From Candidatus Giovannonibacteria bacterium RIFCSPHIGHO2_12_FULL_44_22 (GTDB lineage Bacteria; Patescibacteriota; Minisyncoccia; UBA11713; 2-01-FULL-45-33), in contig MFHU01000017.1 of NCBI GenBank assembly GCA_001778695.1, positions 21,214 to 72,003 of the forward strand: a stretch of 50,790 bases of DNA, written 5' to 3'. Positions 7,276 through 12,857 of this stretch are shown here, piece after piece (the first letter of the stretch is position 1; every line of letters starts with the position of its first letter). Position numbers and translations under genes: made by a program. A model generated the notes under the pieces. It was not told the DNA's origin and did not search any database. It saw nothing but the letters and a program-made list of their open reading frames with translations.

Positions 7276-7470
7276 ATGCTTGTGCCACCCAGTATGGTGG
7301 CACTTTAGAATCGGAAAGAAACTTAACAATTTACGAAGAATCACACAAATACCACTCCATACTTATTAACTTAATTATGGTCTGGTACAAGTAAAATATA
7401 AAAAGTCCAAACGGACAGAAGCACCATTCCATTTTTATCAATTAATTATGGTCTGGTATAAGAAAATAAA
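7276..7470 (+). promoter_or_regulatory. 16S leader: hairpin and two imperfect direct repeats
   Basis: A perfect 8-bp hairpin (GTGCCACC/GGTGGCAC, 7282-7303) follows the promoter. Then two copies of a ~45-nt unit (about 7351-7398 and 7422-7467) share CACCAYTCCAT and TTAATTATGGTCTGGTAYAAG. The TGGTACAAG/TGGTATAAG ends resemble extended -10 boxes, so the repeats may be tandem rRNA promoters or protein/antitermination sites. No gene lies in this stretch. Confidence 0.5.
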
Positions 7471-7498
7471 TTTTCTCTTTTGTCCCGTTCATTCATAA

Positions 7499-7538
<40 letters not shown>

Positions 7539-8401
7539 GATAAGGCATGCAAGTCAAACGGAACTTATTTTGAAGGAGTTGCGATTACATCAAGACAACG
7601 GATTCATAGGTTTAGTGGCAGACGGGGTAGTAACACGTAGGAACATCCCCCAGAGACGGGTATAACTAGCCGAAAGGTTAGCTAATCCCCGATAGTCTCG
7701 TAAGAGTAAATCACTTAGATTGGCTCTGGGAATGGCCTGCGGGATATCAGCTTGTTGGCGAGGTAATTGCTCACCAAGGCTATGACGTCTAGGGGGCGTG
7801 AGAGCGCGACCCCCACCAATGGAACTGAGACACGGTCCATACACCTACGGGTGGCTGCAGTCAAGAACATTTGTCAATGGGCGAAAGCCTGAACAAGCGA
7901 CGCCGCGTGCGGGATGAAGCTCTTCGGAGTGTAAACCGCTTTTATAGGGGAGGAACTAAAGTGACGTTACCCTATGAATAAGGCCTTGCTAACCTCGTGC
8001 CAGCAGCCGCGGTAATACGAGGAGGCCAAGCGTTATCCGGATTTATTGGGCGTAAAGGGTGTGTAGGGGGCATGGTTAGTCTCCGCTTAAATTTTCGGGC
8101 TCAACCCGGAATCCGGCGGAGAAACGGCCAAGCTAAGAGGGTGCCAGAGGCAAATGGAACTCATGGTGTAGGGGTGAAATCCGTTGATATCATGGGGAAC
8201 ACCAAAGGCGAAGGCAATTTGCTGGGGCATTCCTGACCCTGAAACACGAAAGCGTGGGGATCAAAAAGGATCGAAAAGTTCCGTTTACAAGGCGGACTGG
8301 TCCAATTGTGAAGTAATTCGCAATATAAAAACTTGGCTATATCGGGGAACATCTCGCGAAGCGAGACAATCCCGAGGGAAGTTGTGTGTTCAAATTTCTG
8401 G

Positions 8402-8433
8402 AAAAAGAAAAAGGCGCAGCTGTGCCGAGCCTT
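8402..8433 (-). terminator. Intrinsic terminator of cassette A
   Basis: On the minus strand AAGGC-T-CGGC-ACA-GCTG-C-GCCTT forms a hairpin immediately followed by TTTCTTTTT. On the plus strand no T run follows, so the signal is directional and belongs to the small ORF at 8457-8609. Confidence 0.75.
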
Positions 8434-8456
8434 GGGAAATCACTGATCGATCTAAG

Positions 8457-8609
8457 TCATCGCTTGGTAGTAGACTCAAGCTTAGCGCATGCCAGAGCTG
8501 TTAGAAAACAGCCTAGTAGCAGCATCGCAAGAGTTGCGAGGGGTCCATACGCGAGGACGGGCTTACTTAGAGCGGTCAAAAGTGTTATTAGAACTCCAAT
8601 TATAACCAT
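8457..8609 (-). CDS. Small hydrophobic protein (50 aa) encoded antisense inside the 16S intron
   Basis: Minus-strand translation from ATG 8609 gives MVIIGVLITLLTALSKPVLA, then YGPLATLAMLLLGCFLTALA, then CAKLESTTKR and TGA at 8457-8459. Two hydrophobic helices and a basic C-terminus suggest an inner-membrane peptide. A perfect SD (GGAGGTGA) lies 6 nt before the ATG, with a TTGACA-17-TATTCT promoter just upstream and a terminator downstream, so it is a self-contained gene. It is too short for the ORF track; the track lists only its plus-strand shadow (8386-8664). Size and hydrophobicity recall type I toxins or holin-like peptides, but that is inference; no family recognised. Confidence 0.7.
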   Translation of the reverse strand: MVIIGVLITLLTALSKPVLAYGPLATLAMLLLGCFLTALACAKLESTTKR

Positions 8610-8626
8610 GGTTCACCTCCGATGCA

Positions 8627-8655
8627 AGAATACCATGATGGGATTAGAATGTCAA
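8627..8655 (-). promoter_or_regulatory. Promoter of the intron-encoded small ORF
   Basis: On the minus strand TTGACA (8650-8655) is followed after 17 nt by TATTCT (8627-8632), with TGG directly before the -10 (extended -10). The predicted start lies at the SD, about 10 nt before the ATG. Confidence 0.7.
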
Positions 8656-8818
8656 GAAAATTGACTCCAGAAATTTGAACATACAACCCCGTAGAGACTA
8701 TACGCCGAGCTCCTGATTAATTTCAGGATGATGATATAGTCCGAACTCTGCAGCGATGCAGAGAAGCAGATAGAAATATTCTGCTCACTCAAGAATGAAA
8801 ATCGGTGCTAATTTTTGG

Positions 8819-8850
8819 AAAAAGAAAGGCCACCACTATTAAGTGATGGC
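8819..8850 (-). terminator. Intrinsic terminator of the tRNA-like cassette
   Basis: On the minus strand GCCATCACT-TAAT-AGTGGTGGC forms a 9-pair stem with one mismatch, followed by CTTTCTTTTT. Its tail, GCCTTTCTTTTTCCA, resembles the end of cassette A. Confidence 0.75.
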
Positions 8851-8858
8851 GTTCGCAA

Positions 8859-8929
8859 GACGAGAGATCAGATTCGAACTGACATCTAGCAGGGGGTACC
8901 CCGTCGCCTTACCGTTAGACCACTCCCGA
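8859..8929 (-). tRNA. tRNA-like RNA (Gly-tRNA-like, non-canonical anticodon arm), antisense in the intron
   Basis: Minus strand: acceptor TCGGGAG with CTCTCGT (U:U at 1-72), TG at 8-9, D-arm GTCT-AACGGTA-AGGC with the conserved GG and A residues, and T-arm GTCAG-TTCGAAT-CTGAT with TTCGA. The acceptor helix continues outward as GCAAG/CTTGC, a 12-position stem with one mismatch. The anticodon arm is abnormal: ACGGGGTACCCCCTGCT does not form a proper 5-bp stem. One alignment puts U33 before ACC (would read GGU, Gly), but two of five stem pairs fail. It could be a degenerate tRNA, a tRNA mimic or a regulatory RNA. It has its own promoter and terminator. Confidence 0.6.
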
Positions 8930-8942
8930 CTTGCATAAAAAG

Positions 8943-8970
8943 ATTAGCACTAAATACAGTCTATTGTCAA
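8943..8970 (-). promoter_or_regulatory. Promoter of the tRNA-like cassette
   Basis: On the minus strand TTGACA (8965-8970) and GCTAAT (8943-8948) are 16 nt apart. The predicted start is about 7 nt before the tRNA-like 5' end. The -35 region GTCTATTGACAAT is identical to that of the 16S promoter. Confidence 0.65.
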
Positions 8971-9653
8971 TAGACTCCAAAAATTAGCACCGATTACAGA
9001 ATTTCTTGAGGTCCGCCGTCGCTAAAGCTATGGCGGACACAGTAACAAAATGTAGATACCCTTGTAGTCCACGCCCTAAACGTTGATGACTAGGCATCCG
9101 AAGTATCGACCCTTCGGGAGCCGCAAGCTAACGCGTTAAGTCATCCGCCTGGGAAGTACGATCGCAAGATTAAAACTCAAAGGAATAGACGGGGACTCGC
9201 ACAAGCGGTGGAGCATGTGGTTCAATTCGATGGTAAACGAAAAACCTTACCAGGGCTTGAAATGGTTTTGACATTCCAGCGAAAGCTGGACTTCTCACAA
9301 GGACAAAATCACAGGTGCTGCATGGCTGTCGTCAGTTCGTGGCTTGAGTTGTTCCCTTAAGTGGGGTAACGAACGCAACCCCTATCGTGTGTTACAAGTG
9401 TCACGCGAGACTGCCCCGCTCAGCGGGGAGGAAGGCGGGGATGACGCCAAGTCAGCATGGCCCTCTGATGCCCTGGGCTACACACGTGCTACAATGCCGG
9501 TTACAATGGGTCGCGATGCCGTAAGGCGAAGCAAATCCCATCAAAAGCCGGCCCAGTTCAGATTGAGGTCTGCAATTCGACCTCATGAAGTCGGAATCGC
9601 TAGTAATCGCAGGTCAGCTATACTGCGGTGAATACGTTCTCGAGTCTTGTACT

Positions 9654-10510
9654 CAAAATTAAAAGCGCCCGGCAGCTTATATTTCTAGGCCGTTAAAATC
9701 GGTCCCTCCGATTAAAATCGGAGCGTAGCAAACGGATAAGTCCTTGGCCGCGAGGTTGTGGACTGAAGGATCCTATTAGCAAAAAGCAGCCTTATTAGTC
9801 CCCGGCTTGAGTCGGGGAAAGGCCGCGCGACCCATTCGGTGAGTAATGGGGAAGCGCCAAGAAAAGCTTAATGAGGATGTTTGGAAAAGAAATACAAGTG
9901 ACCCGCGGGAGATCTCATAACGCCACTGGAATTATTGCGTTTTGAGAAGTCAGCTGAATCATAGTACTGTGCGTCAACTTATTTTTATGTTAAAATAGGC
10001 GCATGGGAAGGATGAAACCGACGGTTGCAAAAGAATATATTGTTGGGCTTACTGATGGAGAAGGATGTTTCTATGTAAACATATGGAAATCTTCTTTATA
10101 TCGAGCAGGGTTCGGTGTTCAAATGCATTTTCATATAAAGATGCAGGAGAAAGACAGGATGTTGCTCGAAAAAGTGCGAAATACATTAAAGTGCGGCGCA
10201 GTTTATTTTCAAAAAGAACAGCGCCGAAACCACGTTCAATGTTATCGCTATACCGTCAGTGCGCAGCGGGATATCTTCAATACGATAATTCCATTCTTTC
10301 AGCAAAATTCTTTGGAGAGCGCAACAAAGCGCAAAAGTTTTAAGATCTTTTGCCGAATTGCTAATTTGCTTCAAGCAAAAGCGCATTTAACCAAAAGAGG
10401 TTTAAAACGAATATGGAAGCTAAAAAAGCTTATGAATCAAAGAACCGTCGGGCTCGCGTAGTGCGGGAAATCCGCCCGCTACGTGGGAACGCGAAGCATT
10501 CTAACTATCG
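9654..10510 (+). mobile_element. Second 16S intervening sequence (about position 1396) with LAGLIDADG endonuclease gene
   Basis: The conserved ...CTTGTAC(ACA)CCGCCCGTC stretch is split. The 5' exon runs to CTTGTACT and the 3' exon resumes at or just before CCGCCCGTC (10515), so the 3' boundary is uncertain by a few bases. The ~350 nt before the ORF is highly structured: CTCCGATT/AATCGGAG, CCCCGGC/GTCGGGG and CCCATT/AATGGG hairpins. GGACTGA could pair with TTAGTCC as a P7-like helix, but I cannot build a full group I core. A TACAAG (near 9888) complements exon CTTGTA like a group II EBS1, but there is no GUGYG start. Ribozyme class undetermined. Confidence 0.75.
10003..10461 (+). CDS. LAGLIDADG homing endonuclease (single motif)
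   Basis: The 152-aa protein has one LAGLIDADG-type motif, YIVGLTDGEGCF (residues 12-23), whose acidic residue binds the catalytic metal. A beta-rich, basic remainder fits the LAGLIDADG_1 fold. With one motif it should act as a homodimer on a near-palindromic target, presumably the uninterrupted 16S site, to spread the intervening sequence. A TAAAAT ends 6 nt before the ATG, so a leaderless transcript is possible. No frameshift is seen; the gene looks intact. Confidence 0.9.
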   Translation: MGRMKPTVAKEYIVGLTDGEGCFYVNIWKSSLYRAGFGVQMHFHIKMQEKDRMLLEKVRNTLKCGAVYFQKEQRRNHVQCYRYTVSAQRDIFNTIIPFFQQNSLESATKRKSFKIFCRIANLLQAKAHLTKRGLKRIWKLKKLMNQRTVGLA

Positions 10511-10679
10511 CAATCCGCCCGTCAACTCAAGGGAGCCGGGAGTAGATGAAGCCAGCGATTTTCGCTGATTAGTCTAAGCTCGGTGACAGGGAGTAAGTCG
10601 TAACAAGGCACGGCTAGCGGAAGCTGGTCGTGGAGTTTAATTTTTAATTTTTGTGATAAACAAAAGTTAATGTGTCGAT

Positions 10680-10756
10680 TATGCCGTTTCGGCATAGGGT
10701 ATTGGTCCCGCAACCCTAATGCGGGACTGGGACAAAAGAAAAAGTGCTTTAACAAA
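10680..10756 (+). promoter_or_regulatory. 16S trailer: hairpins and boxA-like element
   Basis: After helix 45 come TATGCC-GTTTC-GGCATA (10680-10696) and GTCCCGC...GCGGGAC (about 10705-10727), then the 3' strand of the processing stem and GTGCTTTAACAA, which resembles the boxA antitermination element TGCTCTTTAACA. The stretch 10633-10760 contains no CCTCC. Confidence 0.5.
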
Positions 10757-10760
10757 ATCA

Positions 10761-10792
10761 AAAAATCCGAATTTACAAATTCGGATTTTTTG
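10761..10792 (+). terminator. Intrinsic terminator of the 16S unit
   Basis: AAAAATCCGAATTT and AAATTCGGATTTTT form a perfect 14-nt inverted repeat ending in a T run. It shows that the 16S gene is transcribed alone, with no 23S/5S behind it. Confidence 0.85.
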
Positions 10793-10831
10793 TGTTATTA
10801 TTTGGATAGATAATATGCAAAAGGAGAGCTT

Positions 10832-11056
10832 ATGCCACATAGAAAATGGTCGGAAAGCGTTCTTTTAAAGTTAAAGCAAGCAAAAATGGAAACAGGCGCG
10901 CTCCCTGGAGCAAGCACTAGGGTGCCATTAAGCGGATATGAAATCGCGCAACTTATTGAGGTTCTCGAACCTTCTGAAATATTGCCGCTATTCCGGTGGC
11001 ATAATCATGATGAAATTTATTTACCAAATAGCAGAGAATCGACCGTCAAGAAATAG
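10832..11056 (+). CDS. Hypothetical 74-aa protein
   Basis: The ATG at 10832 follows a good SD (AAGGAGAG). The product (MPHRKWSESVLLKLKQAKME...) is soluble-looking with Lys-rich helical N-terminal part and GYEIAQLIEVLEPSEILPLF, which resembles a helix-rich adaptor. No family recognised. A terminator follows directly, so it is a single-gene unit between the 16S and tRNA-Ile. Confidence 0.55.
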   Translation: MPHRKWSESVLLKLKQAKMETGALPGASTRVPLSGYEIAQLIEVLEPSEILPLFRWHNHDEIYLPNSRESTVKK

Positions 11057-11088
11057 CGCCTGTCCGCAAACCTGCGGAGGCGTTTTTT
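11057..11088 (+). terminator. Intrinsic terminator after the 74-aa gene
   Basis: CGCC..TCCGC/GCGGA..GGCG hairpin followed by TTTTTTAT. Confidence 0.75.
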
Positions 11089-11116
11089 ATTTTATTCACA
11101 TCAAGCGAAGTCGAAT

Positions 11117-11188
11117 TGCGTGTGGGAGGGATCGAACCTCCGGCCTCTGTCTTATCAGGACAGCGTTCTACCACTGAACTACACACGC
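11117..11188 (-). tRNA. tRNA-Ile (GAU)
   Basis: Minus strand: acceptor GCGTGTG/CACACGC fully paired, D-arm GTTC-AGTGGTA-GAAC, anticodon arm CTGTC-CTGATAA-GACAG giving anticodon GAU, T-arm GGAGG-TTCGATC-CCTCC, discriminator A. CCA is not encoded. Together with tRNA-Ala(UGC) nearby, it is one of the two tRNAs usually found in the 16S-23S spacer. Confidence 0.95.
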
Positions 11189-11318
11189 GAAATTTACTAA
11201 TTTTAAGCCTAGCAATTTTTTAGACGTTTGTGAATAACTGATTAGTATTTAAAGCTAAATTATGTTAGAATACGCCTAAAGGTCAAAATATATTATTATA
11301 TAAGCGTTTTTTAATACT

Positions 11319-11501
11319 ATGCTAGCAAACAACAAACCAGAGCCAGTTGTGGCCTATTGCGTAAAGTGCCGCGAAAAAAGAGAGATGACCAACCCTCGAG
11401 AGGTTTCTATGAAAGGAAAAGGAGGTGTGGAGCGCCGCGCGATGACAGGCACTTGCGGGAAATGCGGAACAAAGATGTTTAGAATCATGGGCAAGAAATA
11501 A
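11319..11501 (+). CDS. DUF5679-type zinc-ribbon protein
   Basis: The 60-aa protein has CVKC near the N-terminus and CGKCGTKMFRI near the C-terminus, the two halves of a zinc ribbon, and the family-typical phrase YCVKCREKREMTNP. Such small proteins are widespread in Patescibacteria; the function is unknown, with nucleic-acid or ribosome binding only a guess. The 130-nt region upstream is AT-rich and may hold its promoter. tRNA-Ala follows 10 nt after the stop. Confidence 0.8.
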   Translation: MLANNKPEPVVAYCVKCREKREMTNPREVSMKGKGGVERRAMTGTCGKCGTKMFRIMGKK

Positions 11502-11511
11502 ATCGTGCCCG

Positions 11512-11582
11512 GGGCCCGTAGCTTAGTGGTAGAGCATCCGGTTTGCATCCGGAAAATAGGGGTTCGATTCCCCTCGGGTCCA
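11512..11582 (+). tRNA. tRNA-Ala (UGC)
   Basis: Acceptor GGGCCCG/CGGGTCC contains the G3:U70 pair that marks tRNA-Ala. Anticodon arm TCCGG-TTTGCAT-CCGGA gives UGC. T-arm AGGGG-TTCGATT-CCCCT. Discriminator A, no encoded CCA. Confidence 0.95.
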
Positions 11583-11600
11583 AAATATTAATAAACCTTA

Positions 11601-11828
11601 CTAATCCTCCAGAATCTTTATTACCAATTTCTTGGCTGGTTTGGGCATACCTAGTTTTTTAAGCAATGATTCAATTTGTTCCAAAGTATAGATACGATAA
11701 TTATTTATAGGGTGTCTTGCGGCTTGGAATTTTCTATGATTATCCCAATTTCTAAGCGTAAGAGGAGTCACACCTATCAATCTGGCTGCTTGATGTATAT
11801 TTAGATATTTCTTTTGCATTAAATTCAT
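11601..11828 (-). CDS. MerR-like helix-turn-helix protein
   Basis: The 75-aa protein has the MerR-type winged helix (YLNIHQAARLIGVTPLTLRNWDNHRK, then NNYRIYTLEQIESLLKKL). It lacks any effector domain, so it resembles excisionase/small DNA-binding MerR relatives. I chose the ATG at 11828 (MNLMQKK) because TTGACG-17-TAAACT on the minus strand places transcription start at that codon; the ORF track starts at 11864 and MQKKYL at 11819 is also possible. Confidence 0.75.
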   Translation of the reverse strand: MNLMQKKYLNIHQAARLIGVTPLTLRNWDNHRKFQAARHPINNYRIYTLEQIESLLKKLGMPKPAKKLVIKILED

Positions 11829-11885
11829 AACTATAAGTTTACTAAACATATAAGAAGTCGTCAATCTTGGCTAGGCGAGTAAGTG

Positions 11886-12812
11886 TTATCTGGGCAATGA
11901 GATTTCAAAATAATTGTTTCCATTGTCCAATAAAATCAGTTGGCCGGCTTCAGCCGAAATGATTTTAGGCGCTTTGCCTTTATAAATCGGAGAAATATTT
12001 TGTCCGCCGGTCCGCTCCATTTCTACCACGTAAATAGCGTCTCCGCTCGCGACTAGCAGATAATCTGGCCAATCAGGATAAAATTTCACATCTCGGATAG
12101 GCGAGGCCGACAAAATATGCAGTCCTCTTTCAGGATTTGTTGTTGAGTTCCTTTCCCATTCAGGTATTTTGTCTAAATCGGAAATCCAGTAGGAATCGAT
12201 ATTTTCTTCATCCCAATAAATAATTCTTGAAAAATTTTCGTCAAAAAAACTGTTTTTTTTGCTTTTTAAAATCTTAAAAGTCGTGGTGCTCCATTGGCCG
12301 ATAACGTCAAAAATATCCTTGTTTTTATAAAAGCCGCCGTCATCTCCCAAAATTAAAAAATCGTCAGTTTTCGGAATAACCCAGAATTTCTTTACGCCAG
12401 GAAATTTTGGCTTTTTTATTTCCAAGGCAGGAGTTGTGGTACCTAGAATTTTTATCTCGGCATTTTTTGGCACCAAAAGCACGGATCTATTCGCAACTAT
12501 TTCCGGCAGAATCATGAGCGTCTTTGTCCACCTCCAAAAGCCGTCTTTTTCAACGGTTGTTTGGTACGTGCCGGGGAGCAGATTTTTTATTAGAGTGGAA
12601 TTTGCCAAGAGTGATGTTTTTTTTGTTTTTTTATCAATGATCACTACGGCGCCGGCCTCGGAGGTTTTTATGAAAACGCCCCCAGTTTTATGAAGCTTGA
12701 AATCGCTGCCGATGCCATAGCCCAAACTGTAAAGAATCACCGGAAACAAAAGTAGTAAAAATATAAGTATGGCGAGATAAAACAGCACCCGCCTTTTGGT
12801 TTTGGTAAACAT
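11886..12812 (-). CDS. Membrane-anchored PEGA-domain protein
   Basis: Residues ~8-30 form a membrane anchor (VLFYLAILIFLLLLFPVILYSLGYG). Residues ~45-115 look like a PEGA domain (GGVFIKTSEAGAVVIIDKKTKKTS...LLPGTYQTTVEKDGFWRWTKTL), a surface-exposed beta module. The rest (115-308) has repeated beta-strand patterns that could be a propeller-like sensor. It probably acts outside the membrane; function unknown. It diverges from murA. Confidence 0.7.
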   Translation of the reverse strand: MFTKTKRRVLFYLAILIFLLLLFPVILYSLGYGIGSDFKLHKTGGVFIKTSEAGAVVIIDKKTKKTSLLANSTLIKNLLPGTYQTTVEKDGFWRWTKTLMILPEIVANRSVLLVPKNAEIKILGTTTPALEIKKPKFPGVKKFWVIPKTDDFLILGDDGGFYKNKDIFDVIGQWSTTTFKILKSKKNSFFDENFSRIIYWDEENIDSYWISDLDKIPEWERNSTTNPERGLHILSASPIRDVKFYPDWPDYLLVASGDAIYVVEMERTGGQNISPIYKGKAPKIISAEAGQLILLDNGNNYFEISLPR

Positions 12813-12857
12813 AGCATCAATTTGATTTATCGTCTAAAATAGCATAAATTTAAACTA

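Larger units (their letters stand above)
8381..8687 (+). repeat. Extended P6 helix: 21-22 bp inverted repeat flanking cassette A
   Basis: 8381-8401 (GTTGTGTGTTCAAATTTCTG plus G) is complementary to 8667-8687 over 21 positions with one G-U pair; A8402-T8666 adds a further pair. GGG/CCC continue the P6 base outside. The 265-nt interior is cassette A. Confidence 0.85.
8800..8995 (+). repeat. 20-bp perfect inverted repeat flanking cassette B
   Basis: AATCGGTGCTAATTTTTGGA at 8800-8819 is the exact reverse complement of 8976-8995. It forms a peripheral helix downstream of P9 and encloses the 156-nt tRNA-like cassette. A short direct echo, ATTAGCAC, also occurs at 8943-8950. Confidence 0.85.
8272..9052 (+). 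mobile_element. Group I intron in 16S (about E. coli position 788) carrying two antisense cargo cassettes
   Basis: Removing 8272-9052 restores GGAT+TAGATACCC exactly. The 5' exon ends in U and the intron ends in G, as in group I introns. Core elements seen: P3 CTTGGC with GCCGAG, P4 TCGGG with CCCGA, P5 TCTCGCGAAGCGAGA, P6 (21 bp), the P7 strands GAGACTATA and TATAGTCC, P8 CTCCTG...CAGGAT, and P9 CTCTGCAGCGATGCAGAG. P1 is plausible (GGAU with GUUC). No homing endonuclease ORF is present. Instead the loops of the extended P6 (8402-8666) and of a 20-bp helix after P9 (8820-8975) each hold a complete minus-strand transcription unit. Position 788 is a known group I site in SSU rRNA. Confidence 0.88.

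Noticed and set aside
8613-8620. TCACCTCC in the intron as a relocated anti-Shine-Dalgarno
   Set aside because: It is the exact complement of the SD (GGAGGTGA) of the minus-strand small ORF, which explains it better; it is also inside the intron, not the mature rRNA.
8386-8664. 92-aa plus-strand ORF inside the intron
   Set aside because: It is the shadow of the minus-strand gene and P6 helix; composition is not protein-like and there is no start signal.
7590-9631. ORFs of 63-106 aa listed on both strands within 16S exons
   Set aside because: They fall on conserved rRNA sequence; reading frames are accidental.
9654-10510. Calling the second 16S insertion a group II intron
   Set aside because: There is an EBS1-like complement to the 5' exon but no GUGYG start and no convincing domain V near the 3' end.
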